Below are positions 27,551 through 36,819 of a stretch of 64,000 nucleotides of DNA, one piece after another. Position 1 is the first letter of the stretch. Each line of letters opens with the position of its first letter. Location of the stretch: NCBI GenBank assembly GCA_009991425.1, contig JAACWH010000046.1:1-64000 (forward strand), in the 5' to 3' direction. A program made the position numbers and the translations under genes. The DNA comes from Leptospira sp. (GTDB lineage: Bacteria; Spirochaetota; Leptospiria; Leptospirales; Leptospiraceae). The notes under the pieces are model-generated. The model searched no databases. It was not told the DNA's origin and was given only the letters and a program-made list of their open reading frames with translations.

Positions 27551-28459
27551 ATGGATCTGCTTTCTGAAATACTTAACCAAGCTGCCTGGAAGAATGATTT
27601 ACTCGTTAAAAGAACACTCTCTCAGAATTGGGGCTATAGTTTCCCATGTGAGCGAAGTGGGGGCTTTCATACAATTACGCAAGGAAGTTGTTATGCTAGA
27701 ACAGACAAGGAGCTAATTAAGTTAGAAAGAGGTGATGTCCTTTTTATAATTAAAGGAGTTCATCATGATTTAGTTTCATCACCAAAAGAAAAAGTAATTT
27801 CGATTAAGGATATCAACAGTTTAAAAAATGGTAAAAAATCAGAATCACTTAAAGGAGCTACCGAGAATATAACATCCTTTGTTTCAATTCGTTACGAAGT
27901 TCCAGAAGGATCAAATCATCCGTTTTTTATGGAGCTTCCAAGTATAATTCATGTTAAGGCAACTGATATTCCTTTTGGACATCCGATTCATACAACAATA
28001 CAGATGATTTCTCATGAGATGGAATCTTCAGTAGGATCTGATTTAATTCTACAAAGATTAACTGATATCTTACTATATAATACAATTCGCAGATGGTTAG
28101 AAAATAATCAGTATCCAAAATCTGGATGGATAGGAGTCTTTAAAGATGAAAAGGTCGTCGCTGTATTAGAAATCATACATAAAGATCCATTAACTAATTG
28201 GACAATTGAAAGCTTAGCTAAATCTGTAGGCTTATCAAGGGCAAGTCTTGCATTCCGTTTCAAAAAGTCCTTAGATATGACGATCAATGATTACATTGTG
28301 AAATTAAAACTTGACAAAGGTAAAACTCTCATCCATGACTTTGATATTTCCTTGGAAGAAGTTTCTCGAAGGGTGGGTTATTCTTCCGCTTTTGCATTTT
28401 CAAAAGCGTATAAAAGGATCTATGGCCAATCTCCAAGAAAGAGAAAAATACTTTCATAA
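27551..28459 (+). CDS. AraC-family transcription regulator with N-terminal cupin-like domain
   Basis: 302 residues. The N-terminal 190 residues are a sensor domain of the AraC cupin_6 type (GGFHTITQGSCYAR, LERGDVLFIIKGVHHDL). The C-terminal 100 residues hold the two helix-turn-helix units: WTIESLAKSVGLSRASLAFRF and LEEVSRRVGYSSAFAFSKAYK, ending in GQSPRKRK. It is divergent from the NmrA-like gene with 165 bases between, so it probably activates that gene. GTCTA(N6)TAGAC at about 27487-27502 is a small palindrome in this gap. Start ATG at 27551 follows AGGAG at 27538-27542. Confidence 0.87.
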   Translation: MDLLSEILNQAAWKNDLLVKRTLSQNWGYSFPCERSGGFHTITQGSCYARTDKELIKLERGDVLFIIKGVHHDLVSSPKEKVISIKDINSLKNGKKSESLKGATENITSFVSIRYEVPEGSNHPFFMELPSIIHVKATDIPFGHPIHTTIQMISHEMESSVGSDLILQRLTDILLYNTIRRWLENNQYPKSGWIGVFKDEKVVAVLEIIHKDPLTNWTIESLAKSVGLSRASLAFRFKKSLDMTINDYIVKLKLDKGKTLIHDFDISLEEVSRRVGYSSAFAFSKAYKRIYGQSPRKRKILS

Positions 28460-28506
28460 TCATTCGAACCTTAATAGTATCTATTAATTAATATGAGAAA
28501 AATGCT

Positions 28507-29082
28507 TTGAGTATCAATCAATTGATTAAGAAGGTAAGTAATTGTAATTTATGTGAAGAACATTTGCCCTTAGGACCTAAACCAATTTTTCGGATTCATC
28601 CTAATGCCAAAATTTTAATAGTTGGGCAAGCACCAGGGACAAAAGTTCATGAAACAGGAATACCATGGAATGATGAAAGTGGAAAAAGGTTAAGAGAGTG
28701 GATGGGACTCGACTCTAAAGATTTTTATAATTCAGAGAAAGTTGCAATAATGCCGATGGGATTCTGTTATCCAGGAAAAGGTAAATCAGGTGATCTGCCT
28801 CCCCGACCGGAGTGTGCTAATCTCTGGCATAAGAAAATGTTACATCATATGAAAGAGATAAAGCTTATAATTTTAATTGGTAAATACGCATTACAGTATT
28901 ATTTAGGTGAAAGGATTTATACAAACTTAACAGAAGCTGTTCGTAATTATCAAAAATTTCTACCTGAATACTTTCCCATTGTACATCCATCACCAATAAA
29001 TAAATTATGGATCAAAAAAAATCCATGGTTTGAAGAGTCTATTGTTCCTGAATTAAAAAAAAGAATTCACCAAATCCTTTAA
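28507..29082 (+). CDS. Uracil-DNA glycosylase superfamily protein
   Basis: 191 residues of the UDG superfamily (COG1573-like). The N-terminal active-site motif is LIVGQAPGTKVHETGIPWND and the C-terminal motif is PIVHPSPINKLW. CNLC near the N-terminus could be half of an iron-sulfur site, but the other two cysteines of family-4/5 enzymes are not clear, so glycosylase activity on uracil is not assured. The start is TTG at 28507. It leads a probable five-gene operon with the membrane and DUF2071 genes that follow. Confidence 0.75.
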   Translation: MSINQLIKKVSNCNLCEEHLPLGPKPIFRIHPNAKILIVGQAPGTKVHETGIPWNDESGKRLREWMGLDSKDFYNSEKVAIMPMGFCYPGKGKSGDLPPRPECANLWHKKMLHHMKEIKLIILIGKYALQYYLGERIYTNLTEAVRNYQKFLPEYFPIVHPSPINKLWIKKNPWFEESIVPELKKRIHQIL

Positions 29083-29104
29083 TTAATAAAGAATTGGATT
29101 ATCT

Positions 29105-29491
29105 GTGAACTCTAAATTAAATACGTTAATTAATATTTTTATAGCTTCTGTTTGGTTTTTAAGTGGTCTGTTGTATAAGGTTCTTCTAATTTCTCCAAGA
29201 CACCAACTCATTGTAGGAAAGATTCTTGGATCTGAATACGCCGAAATTTTTACTTTCCTAATTGGAATTTCAGAAGTCCTACTTGCTTTATGGATACTTT
29301 GGGGAAGACTTCCCAGGTGGACGGCAATTTTTCAGATGCTTATCATTGCTGTGATGAATCTTTTAGAATTTTTCCTTGCTTCAGAGTTTCTACTTTGGGG
29401 ACGATGGAACATTTTGTTCGCTTTTTTCTTTATCCTTTTTATCTATCGATTTCAATTCTATCCAAATACCAAGAATCATTCTGTGAGGTAA
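29105..29491 (+). CDS. DoxX-like small membrane protein
   Basis: 128 residues with four hydrophobic helices. The arrangement, including SGLLYKVL after the first helix and the second helix GISEVLLALWILWG, resembles DoxX/MauE-type integral membrane proteins; their biochemical role is generally not known, though some take part in redox or thiol systems. The start codon is GTG at 29105. The gene is 22 bases after the UDG-family gene and 3 bases before the DUF2071 gene, so it is within an operon. Confidence 0.65.
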   Translation: MNSKLNTLINIFIASVWFLSGLLYKVLLISPRHQLIVGKILGSEYAEIFTFLIGISEVLLALWILWGRLPRWTAIFQMLIIAVMNLLEFFLASEFLLWGRWNILFAFFFILFIYRFQFYPNTKNHSVR

Positions 29492-29494
29492 TCA

Positions 29495-30244
29495 ATGGCT
29501 AAATTTCTATCATTTCTAAGCAAGCATCCATTTCCAGTGGAAGCATACTTTAAAAGTTCTATTGTTCTTGCCTATGCTATTCCTAAAGAAGATTTACAAG
29601 CTTTGATTCCCAATTGTTTGAGTTTAGATATTTTTGATGACAAATGGGGATTTATAGCTGTTGCTATGGTCACAACTCAAGGTCTTAGACCCAAAGGTCT
29701 CCCTGAATTTATGGGAAACAATTTCTTTCTTATGGGTTATAGGATTTTTGTTAGATACAATTCTCCCTATGGTCGAAAACTTCGTGGTTTGTATATTTTA
29801 AAGTCAACCACAGATAAAAAGAAGATGGAAATTTTTGGAAATATATTTACAAAATACAATTATACAACTGCAGATTTTCAAATACAAGAAGAACAAGGTC
29901 AGGTTACTGTTGAATCTCTTAAAGAAAAGATCCATGTTATTATAGATAAAAGTAAGGAATCAGTGGACTTACCGATTGGATCACCATTTCCAGATTGGAA
30001 GGAGGCAAGAAAATTTGCAGGCCCTATGCCTTTTACTTTCTCTGTTGATTCTCTCAATAAAAAAGTTACCATCATCGAAGGAGTGAGAGAGAATTGGAAG
30101 CCAAGACCAATTGAAGTGATTCAGAATCAAATCGGCTTTATGGATTCATTGAACTTTCCTAAGGCTGTTCTTGCAAATGCATTCATCATTGAAAATGTTC
30201 CCTACCAGTGGAAGAAAGGTGAGACAGAAGCTTGGCAAATTTAA
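29495..30244 (+). CDS. DUF2071 (YqjF-like) protein
   Basis: 249 residues of the DUF2071 family, which is related in fold to acetoacetate decarboxylase. Family-typical parts are PVEAYFKSSIVLAYAIPKEDL near the N-terminus, and the segment FFLMGYRIFVRY with LRGLYILKSTTD. No signal or membrane helix is seen, so it should be cytoplasmic. The enzymatic role of the family is unknown. It overlaps the next gene by 13 bases and lies 3 bases after the DoxX-like gene. Confidence 0.75.
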   Translation: MAKFLSFLSKHPFPVEAYFKSSIVLAYAIPKEDLQALIPNCLSLDIFDDKWGFIAVAMVTTQGLRPKGLPEFMGNNFFLMGYRIFVRYNSPYGRKLRGLYILKSTTDKKKMEIFGNIFTKYNYTTADFQIQEEQGQVTVESLKEKIHVIIDKSKESVDLPIGSPFPDWKEARKFAGPMPFTFSVDSLNKKVTIIEGVRENWKPRPIEVIQNQIGFMDSLNFPKAVLANAFIIENVPYQWKKGETEAWQI

Positions 30245-30996
30245 GAAAACCATTTCAGGGAATAACAAATATTATACGGTTTAATTGGCATTTTTATATT
30301 TTGTCAATCATTCTAATCTTGCTTTGGATTACGATTGGAATAATCTTCGATCTAGGTGAATTTAAATCTATATTTTGGATACTATTTAGTTTAGGAATTT
30401 TAGCAAATGCAGCAAGCTTACTTGCATCCTGGTATATCTACGATGCTTCTAATTTGTATTCAATGGATTGGTTGGGTGATTTAGGAAATGAGAATTCAAA
30501 ATTATCACAAAGGATTCTCAACATCCATGCGGGCTTCGATGAGACAAGCGATCATATACAACAAAAATTTGTAAATTCAAAGCTACAAGTTTTTGATTTC
30601 TATGATGGTCGTAAACATACAGAAATATCTATTGAAAGAGCGAGAAAGGCTTACCCAGCTCATTACAATACTATTAAAATCAATACGAATCATATTCCTT
30701 TACAGGATCATTCGGTTGATAAAATATTTCTAATTTTGTCTGCTCACGAAATAAGAAATCCTACTGAGCGAATAAATTTTTTCAAAGAATGTAAAAGGAT
30801 TTTAAAATCTAATGGAAGTATAATTGTGCTTGAACATTTGCGAGACATTCCTAATTTCTTGGTTTATACGATTGGTTTCCTTCATTTCCATTCTCATGCA
30901 ACATGGTTGAATACATTCCAAGAATCAGGTTTAATCCTTCAGAAAGAAAAAAAGGTGACTCCTTATTTATCCTATTTTCATCTGATAACTAAATGA
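30232..30996 (+). CDS. Membrane-anchored methyltransferase-like protein with degenerate SAM motif
   Basis: 254 residues. Two hydrophobic helices (about 20-38 and 46-68) precede a Rossmann-like methyltransferase fold. The C-terminal part is recognisable (FKECKRILKSNGSIIVLEHL and a motif resembling post-I strands), but the usual glycine-rich motif I (for example DLGCGTG) is replaced by ILNIHAGFDETS, so SAM binding is in doubt or differs. The start is TTG at 30232, overlapping the DUF2071 gene. It is probably part of a membrane or lipid-modifying operon (inference from context). Confidence 0.6.
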   Translation: MANLRKPFQGITNIIRFNWHFYILSIILILLWITIGIIFDLGEFKSIFWILFSLGILANAASLLASWYIYDASNLYSMDWLGDLGNENSKLSQRILNIHAGFDETSDHIQQKFVNSKLQVFDFYDGRKHTEISIERARKAYPAHYNTIKINTNHIPLQDHSVDKIFLILSAHEIRNPTERINFFKECKRILKSNGSIIVLEHLRDIPNFLVYTIGFLHFHSHATWLNTFQESGLILQKEKKVTPYLSYFHLITK

Positions 30997-31394
30997 AACT
31001 TCAAATTCAAATCATAGGTTATCTATTTATTTTATTATCCATTGTTCATATTATTTTTCCTAAATACTTCCGATGGAAAGAAGATCTGAAACAGATTAGC
31101 CTGATTAATAGGGAATTGATGTATGTTCATACTTTTTTCATTGCTGTCACAGTCTTTTTGATGGGATTATTGTGTATCACTGCATCGGAAGATATGATTG
31201 TTACAGAACTCGGGAAAAAGATTAGTTTTGGGTTTGGTGTCTTTTGGTTCTTAAGATTACTGATTCAATTCTTTGGATATTCAAGCGAATTGTGGAAGGG
31301 GAAAACTTTTGAGACAGCAGTACATATCCTTTTCTCTATTTTTTGGATGTATACTACTGCTCTATTCTTTGCGGTTAGCTTGTTAGACTATTGA
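30993..31394 (+). CDS. Small four-helix membrane protein of unknown function
   Basis: 133 residues with four hydrophobic helices (about 3-20, 43-65, 75-98, 107-130). No recognised family motif; KYFRWKEDLKQISLINRELM between the first two helices is a conserved-looking loop. Its start overlaps the preceding methyltransferase-like gene by 4 bases (ATGA), and its end overlaps the convergent DUF3999-like gene by 7 bases. It is the last gene of the UDG-DoxX-DUF2071 operon. Confidence 0.65.
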   Translation: MKLQIQIIGYLFILLSIVHIIFPKYFRWKEDLKQISLINRELMYVHTFFIAVTVFLMGLLCITASEDMIVTELGKKISFGFGVFWFLRLLIQFFGYSSELWKGKTFETAVHILFSIFWMYTTALFFAVSLLDY

Positions 31395-32626
31395 ATTTTT
31401 GTATTCTCGAGTTTAGACCAACGCTCTAAAATTTTAAATCCATAGAATGCTGTAATAAGTAAACCTAAGATGAAAATAAGCCTTGTAAGCCAAATTGAAA
31501 TGGGAGGCTCAAAGATACTCCAAGTTTTCTCAGGGTTAGCAATCTGTTCTTGTAGATCGAAATTAGTAAATTTATTATAACTGCTGTCATAGAAACTTGA
31601 AGTATCATAATCAGGAAGAGAGGCATATTCATTTCCATAATAGACTTGAAGTGCTTCCTTGCCATCCCAGTCTTCTGGCAATTTCACAATAACTTCTTCT
31701 TTAGGTTGATACAGATTGATACTCGTTAAATTAATAGGATCAGAGTCCTTATCAAAAATTACTAATTTCCAAGAACTAGAAATTGTATCGCTTAGATAAA
31801 TTTCAGAATAAGAGAATTTACTATTTTTATACTTTTGAAGAGTTCCCGATTGGTAGGAAATATATTCTCTTTCATGATTCATTTTATAAATAGTGAATTC
31901 TCTATTGTAATCTTCTTCTTTAAACTCAAGACGGATAATACTAAAAGGTTTAGCAGTTTCATTTTCGAAATAATACTGCGATGCTTGTAAGTCAGTATCT
32001 ATTTTATTTTCTGGAATGGTTTCCTTATATTCAATGTGAGAAACCATATCCTTGGGTCCATACTGCACGGATTCAAAGCTTATTTTGTCTTTATACTCCA
32101 TTTCGATTCGGATGTATTTATAATAGTCTGTATCAAGTTTTAAATTTAAACTATCTGAGTAGGCATCATTATTGTATTTGTAAATAAAGGCTTCCTTATT
32201 TACTTTCCAAACATCTATTTCATTTCCCAAATAAACCTTAGCTGTTGTTTCGAAAAAGTCCACAGCTGTAATATCGATATTTTCTAATCTTGAATTGCTT
32301 GGAATATTTGGAAGTTCAAGTACATAATTCATACCAGACTCAGTTGATTTAGAATATATAACTTTTGGTGTTACCTTTCCAACTTTTCCGCTATTTACTT
32401 GCTTGGTTCTCCTTATATAAGGTAAAGGCTTACCCTTATAAGAAACTCTAAGATCATAATCATAAAAAGTTCTATAAATATCCTCATCCAAATCAAACTT
32501 TCCAAATTCTTTATTGGATGTTGATGACGAAGGTTGCAATTCCTTTACATAAGAATAATTTTGAATCCATCTGGGAGATGCAAAAATCGGAAGAGAAAAA
32601 AGAACAAATACAAGTAAATACTTCAT
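31388..32626 (-). CDS. DUF3999-like exported protein
   Basis: 412 residues with a signal peptide (MKYLLVFVLFSLPIFAS), a long extracytoplasmic beta-rich region, and one C-terminal membrane helix (about 377-395) followed by a short basic tail. I assign it to DUF3999 mainly from the domain layout and its position directly after a DUF2339 gene, a pairing seen in other bacteria; the sequence match alone is not strong. It should be anchored by the C-terminal helix with its bulk in the periplasm. Its start is one base after the stop of the DUF2339 gene. Confidence 0.6.
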   Translation of the reverse strand: MKYLLVFVLFSLPIFASPRWIQNYSYVKELQPSSSTSNKEFGKFDLDEDIYRTFYDYDLRVSYKGKPLPYIRRTKQVNSGKVGKVTPKVIYSKSTESGMNYVLELPNIPSNSRLENIDITAVDFFETTAKVYLGNEIDVWKVNKEAFIYKYNNDAYSDSLNLKLDTDYYKYIRIEMEYKDKISFESVQYGPKDMVSHIEYKETIPENKIDTDLQASQYYFENETAKPFSIIRLEFKEEDYNREFTIYKMNHEREYISYQSGTLQKYKNSKFSYSEIYLSDTISSSWKLVIFDKDSDPINLTSINLYQPKEEVIVKLPEDWDGKEALQVYYGNEYASLPDYDTSSFYDSSYNKFTNFDLQEQIANPEKTWSIFEPPISIWLTRLIFILGLLITAFYGFKILERWSKLENTKIQ

Positions 32627-34384
32627 TTAATTATCACCTAAAACCTTTTCTTTGAATTTTTCGTAAAATAAACCAAGAACTACTAACAAGAGTCCTATGG
32701 AAAAACCAGCAATGATCTTTGTAAGTAGACTCAATGCCCATATATCAAATAAGATAAATTTGACTAGAATTATAATTGCAAAAACAACACCAATTCTTCG
32801 AAGAACTGCACTTGATCTTACAAATCCAAGTATTAGAAAAATTGCAGAGTATACAACAAAAACTCCAGAGTATCCTAGGCTTCTCCAATAGACTTCATTG
32901 ACTGCATAACGAATTTCCCAGAGAAATCCTATCACGGATATTGCTATTGCTGAAATTCCAAATACAAGTATGGTATTTTTCTCGGAATTTCTTTTCCTGA
33001 ATAGGAAGAAAAAATATGACAAACTAATTGTTGCTAAAAGATAAATGAAGAAGCGATTATTAATAATCAGTTTCGATGTATCATCATTGAACCCATTATT
33101 AAAAATAAGTCTTAGGATTGTTAACACCCACAAGAAAGCAGCTATTACCTTAAGATGAATATTTTTTTCGGAACTTATCTTCGCATAACCTAGGGTATAG
33201 ATAGAACTTAGGGCTAAAAGAGCCAGACTTAACCAAGTTCTTTCCATCTCCTTCAATAGACTGAACATGACTAAAGCTGAAGCTACATAAAATAGAATTG
33301 GGCTATTCCAATCTATTCCTTGTTTTTTCTGAAACTTGTCTAAGGTAAAAACTGTCACAAATCCAAAGAATAAAACACTGTGAGCGGCAAAACTTGGATA
33401 GAACTTATTCAATAAGATAGAAGCAAAAATCACTGAAACAATTAATGAGCCTACCGTTAGTATTTTACTTTGGACTGTATTTCTAGTGAAATCAATCTCA
33501 AGAAAAAGTTCTCTATATAAAAATAGTCCGCAGATAAAATTTAGAAAAAGGAAAGGAGTCCAGAAGGAACTAACAGACATACTTTCACTCATCCAGACAG
33601 CAAGCACAAACCAGTTGCTAAATAATACAAGTAGGGGTGCCCAAAGCCACTTTTGATTTCGTGATGCATAAAGGAAAAGTAAATTGCAAAATGTTAAATA
33701 AGCAAAAAGAAATTGATAGGAATTTTCACCAGTGGAAATCATCACAGGTGAAAGAATAGCGCCAATATAACCGAAGAAATAAATTATTTCGCTTCTAGCA
33801 ATTTTTGCCAGAAAGACTAACAAAAGATTAATGATTGTTAAATAAACAAAGGTTTCCCTTATATCAAAGAAATGATAGTATCGGTAGGCGGAAAAAATAG
33901 TGATATAAAGAATCGTTCCTCCACTTCCCACAAGCGCAGGCGTAAGGATTCTATAATTTTGCTTGGAGTAGTAAAAACCTCCATAGAAGAAAAGAAAGCC
34001 TGCAAATAGCCCAAAGAAGATTTTACCTGAGTCACCAATCCATTCATATCTAAACGCTAGATCCATGAACCAGCCGAAAGCTAAGAGCATAGCTAGGATT
34101 CCAATTTTTGCAATCCAATTCCCACCAAGTAAAAATTCCCATTTGTCCCAAGCGAAGGCAGGAATTTTTTCTTTTTGTTCTTGTATAGGCGCTAGTCGTT
34201 CTTGAATGAGATCTTCAGCAGATATTTTTTTCTTTGTGGATGTTTCTACCTTTGCACTTTGAGTCTCGGTTTTTGTAGAAAGCGAGGATGTCTCTAGAAC
34301 ATCAAAAGCCTTTTTGACAGATTGAAGTTCTGATTCTAGAGATTGAATTCTCTTTTTTAATTGCGAAATGTCTTCCGAATTCAT
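32627..34384 (-). CDS. DUF2339 polytopic membrane protein
   Basis: 585 residues. An N-terminal coiled coil (about 3-30, QLKKRIQSLESELQSVKKAF) is followed by a polar linker and then roughly 14-16 hydrophobic helices from about residue 90 to the end. WEFLLGGNWIAKIGILAMLLAF is the DUF2339 signature at the first helix. The family is of unknown function; it is thought to be an envelope protein. It forms a tight two-gene operon with the DUF3999-like gene downstream and is divergent from a Cys-rich secreted protein. Confidence 0.8.
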   Translation of the reverse strand: MNSEDISQLKKRIQSLESELQSVKKAFDVLETSSLSTKTETQSAKVETSTKKKISAEDLIQERLAPIQEQKEKIPAFAWDKWEFLLGGNWIAKIGILAMLLAFGWFMDLAFRYEWIGDSGKIFFGLFAGFLFFYGGFYYSKQNYRILTPALVGSGGTILYITIFSAYRYYHFFDIRETFVYLTIINLLLVFLAKIARSEIIYFFGYIGAILSPVMISTGENSYQFLFAYLTFCNLLFLYASRNQKWLWAPLLVLFSNWFVLAVWMSESMSVSSFWTPFLFLNFICGLFLYRELFLEIDFTRNTVQSKILTVGSLIVSVIFASILLNKFYPSFAAHSVLFFGFVTVFTLDKFQKKQGIDWNSPILFYVASALVMFSLLKEMERTWLSLALLALSSIYTLGYAKISSEKNIHLKVIAAFLWVLTILRLIFNNGFNDDTSKLIINNRFFIYLLATISLSYFFFLFRKRNSEKNTILVFGISAIAISVIGFLWEIRYAVNEVYWRSLGYSGVFVVYSAIFLILGFVRSSAVLRRIGVVFAIIILVKFILFDIWALSLLTKIIAGFSIGLLLVVLGLFYEKFKEKVLGDN

Positions 34385-34568
34385 TCAACTATGGTAAATT
34401 AAGGAACAGTTTTGAGGCAAGAAGATTTCCAGAGAAAATCGAAATAGATGGCTTCTAAAAACTTCAACTGAAATTACAAAATGTCCTTAATTTGGAAAAT
34501 TTATTGAAATAAATTTCTTATTTCCAAAACATAACACGGTTTATTATCATGCGCATGGAGGATCATTT

Positions 34569-35051
34569 ATGATTTTAAGAACAATTTTAGTTGTAGGAAT
34601 TTTGTTTTCTTCGGCGTCGGTATTTAGCTTTGAAGATAGAAAAGAATGTAAAGCTGATATCAAGAAGCTCTGTGCTGAGAAGAAAGCCAAAGAGCGCAAA
34701 GAATGTTTGATGGAGAACAAGGACCAGACTTCTCCGGCTTGCCAAGCAGCAATAGATAAGGCTATCGAAAAGAGAAACAAAAAGTATCCTTGTGCACAAG
34801 ATAAGGATAAATTTTGCAAAGAAGTTAAGAAAGGCGAAGGAAGAGTTTACAACTGTCTAGTTGAAAACATGGATCAACTTTCTCCAGAATGTTCTGCGAA
34901 ATTAACATCCAAAATGGATAAAAAAGAAACTAAACAAAAAGAAAAAGAAGAGAGAAAAGAAAAAAAGAAAGAAGAAAAAGCTGAGAAAAAGAAAGATAAA
35001 GAAGGCAAGAAAGAAAAGCCTCCAATCAGCGATTCCGAACTAACGGATTAA
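34569..35051 (+). CDS. Secreted Cys-rich-repeat protein with Lys/Glu-rich tail
   Basis: 160 residues. A signal peptide (about 1-20, ILRTILVVGILFSSASVFS) precedes two cysteine-rich repeats with the spacing C-x7-C-x10-C-x12-C, as in CKADIKKLCAEKK and CAQDKDKFCKEVKK, resembling the GLG1-type Cys-rich repeat. Each repeat should form two disulfides in the periplasm. The final 45 residues are almost only Lys, Glu and Asp, a low-complexity tail of unknown use. Several frames on the opposite strand are shadows of this composition. A candidate terminator follows at 35066-35092. Confidence 0.75.
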   Translation: MILRTILVVGILFSSASVFSFEDRKECKADIKKLCAEKKAKERKECLMENKDQTSPACQAAIDKAIEKRNKKYPCAQDKDKFCKEVKKGEGRVYNCLVENMDQLSPECSAKLTSKMDKKETKQKEKEERKEKKKEEKAEKKKDKEGKKEKPPISDSELTD

Positions 35052-35305
35052 GATTCTCTAGTGAAACTGGTTTTGCTAAAACCAAAACCAGTATTGAAAT
35101 TATATTTTTTTTAATTTTTTTATCAAAATTCTATTATTAAACATTTCCAACGACATTTTTCATCAGAAGAGTGATTCTAAATTTCAATTGAACAGCTATT
35201 CACAATATTCATAACACCAATATATTTTTATAATTTTACCTATTTTTTGAAAAAATATGCATTCATATAAAGTAATTTAATGTCAAACTATTAGAGGCTA
35301 ATAAA
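35052..35305. other. AT-rich intergenic region upstream of the pirin gene
   Basis: This is the largest gap in the window, about 250 bases. Apart from the hairpin at 35066-35092 it is very AT-rich with no open frame, repeat or RNA structure I can support. The last 60 bases probably hold the pirin promoter, and AGAGG at 35292-35296 is a likely ribosome-binding site. Confidence 0.6.
35066..35092 (+). terminator. Terminator hairpin after the Cys-rich gene
   Basis: ACTGGTTTTG (35066-35075) pairs perfectly with CAAAACCAGT (35083-35092) around a 7-base loop. The T-rich stretch (35102-35120) starts about ten bases later, which is farther than usual, so strength is uncertain. Confidence 0.55.
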
Positions 35306-36046
35306 ATGAATCCTACAAAATTCCAACAAACCAATTTTCATAAATCTGAGACTAGGGGATTTTTTGATTTTGGATGGTTAAAGACACATCATACATTCAG
35401 TTTCGGAAGTTACTATGACCCTGAGCGAGTGCACTACGGGGCATTGCGTGTTCTCAACGATGATCGCATTGATGCAGGTATGGGATTTGGAACACATCCC
35501 CATGACAATATGGAAATAATTACTATTCCTTGGTTGGGTACTCTTGCTCACAAAGATAGCATGGGAAATATAGAAGAAATCAAAAAGGGTGAAGTTCAGA
35601 TAATGTCTGCAGGAACTGGGATCACTCACTCCGAATTCAATGCATCTAAGACAAATCCTGCTGGGATATTTCAAATCTGGGTACTTCCTAAGAAACGTGG
35701 AATTGCACCGCGGTATGGACAGAAAGCTTTCCCAGCTTCAGAGCGGGAGAATAAATTTCAATTGGTCGTATCGCCAAATGGGGATGATGCGGCTGAGAAA
35801 GGACCAGTTTGGATCAACCAAGATGCCTATTTCTCATTAGGCAATTTTACAAAAGGACAAAAGATCGAGTATCATAAGTATATTCCAACGAATCTAGTTT
35901 ATACTTTTGTAATCAGTGGTTCTATAGAGTCGGATGAAATAAAATTGGAAACGAGAGATGGCTATGGATCTGAATCAGCGAATCAGAATTGGATAGCCCA
36001 AGAAGATTCAGAATTGCTTATTATAGAAGTTCCAACTATTGGATAA
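35306..36046 (+). CDS. Pirin family protein
   Basis: 246-residue double-cupin protein. The N-terminal cupin has the iron ligands of pirins: GFGTHPHDNMEI (His-x-His) and GITHSEFN (His and Glu two apart). GVQIMSAGTGI-like spacing and RGIAPRYGQKAF agree with the family. Some pirins oxidise quercetin, others act as redox-sensitive regulators; which applies here is unknown. It is cytoplasmic, monocistronic and convergent with the TetR gene (1 base between stops). Confidence 0.88.
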   Translation: MNPTKFQQTNFHKSETRGFFDFGWLKTHHTFSFGSYYDPERVHYGALRVLNDDRIDAGMGFGTHPHDNMEIITIPWLGTLAHKDSMGNIEEIKKGEVQIMSAGTGITHSEFNASKTNPAGIFQIWVLPKKRGIAPRYGQKAFPASERENKFQLVVSPNGDDAAEKGPVWINQDAYFSLGNFTKGQKIEYHKYIPTNLVYTFVISGSIESDEIKLETRDGYGSESANQNWIAQEDSELLIIEVPTIG

Positions 36047-36047
36047 A

Positions 36048-36752
36048 TTATTTTAAGGTAAAATTTGGATCTAATCCCCAAGCTTTCGCCAAGAGTCTAT
36101 CGATTCCTTGGTGGAGGTCACCCTTGTAATCGAAGGAATAAGAAATTCCTTGGATCATATTAAGGTTAAGCATACTCACCAATCCATGCATCAAAGTATG
36201 AGTAAAGATAGAAACTAAAAATATATCTTCTTCAGAAATTAAATCCGAAGCTTTCATGGCTGCCATTTGATTTAATAATGTTGAAAAAGCTTTTCTCGCA
36301 ACCTCGAGTAGCTCAGGATATTTTTCTTTATCTGGAAGTTTGGTATTGAATATGATATTGTAAAGCTCAGGGTATTTTGTTGCGAATTCTAAATAATTTT
36401 CTTTAAGCTTATGAAATCTTGCTAGCACCGCATCTTTGTTACTTGGTAGTGGTAGATCCTTTTCCAATATTTGAGTAAAAATTCTAAATCCCATCACGCC
36501 TAATTCGGAAAGTACATCATCTTTTGTTGCGAAATGTCTGTAGGGTGTTGCATGGGAAATTTTTAAATTTCTAGCAACTTCTCGCATATTGAGAGAATTC
36601 ACACCTTTTTCAGATATAATTCGTAAGCATTCCTTTAGAATACGATCCTTAATTTTGAGATCTTGGTCATCAGAACCAGAAATCTTATTGATTTTCGCTT
36701 TGGTTTTACTCGAAAGTGCCTTTTTAGCAATTGGCTTGGCCATATGACTCAT
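36048..36752 (-). CDS. TetR/AcrR-family transcription regulator
   Basis: 234 residues. After a Lys-rich N-terminus, the helix-turn-helix (about 36-82) reads INSLNMREVARNLKISHATPYRHFATKDD in outline, the clear TetR signature. The C-terminal ligand and dimer domain is of the WHG type. It is divergent from the RND-TolC fusion gene with a palindromic operator between them, so it is probably the local repressor of the pump, acting until a pump substrate binds. Two close starts (36752 and 36743) are possible; the AGGAG upstream does not decide between them. Confidence 0.88.
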   Translation of the reverse strand: MSHMAKPIAKKALSSKTKAKINKISGSDDQDLKIKDRILKECLRIISEKGVNSLNMREVARNLKISHATPYRHFATKDDVLSELGVMGFRIFTQILEKDLPLPSNKDAVLARFHKLKENYLEFATKYPELYNIIFNTKLPDKEKYPELLEVARKAFSTLLNQMAAMKASDLISEEDIFLVSIFTHTLMHGLVSMLNLNMIQGISYSFDYKGDLHQGIDRLLAKAWGLDPNFTLK

Positions 36753-36790
36753 TCTCTCCTGATTGGATATTCTGTAAACTAATCCTATAT

Positions 36791-36819
36791 ATTTTATTAA
36801 ATCGAATTGTCGGTGTCAA
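36791..36819 (-). promoter_or_regulatory. Promoter of the TetR gene
   Basis: On the minus strand TTGACA (36819-36814) and TAAAAT (36796-36791) are 17 bases apart, close to the sigma70 consensus. The predicted transcript would begin near 36784, about 32 bases before the ATG. Confidence 0.65.

Noticed and set aside
34547..34819. Open frames on the minus strand opposite the Cys-rich gene (up to 90 codons)
   Set aside because: They are mirror images of the Lys/Cys-rich coding sequence and have no ribosome site or family match; the plus-strand gene has a signal peptide and repeats.
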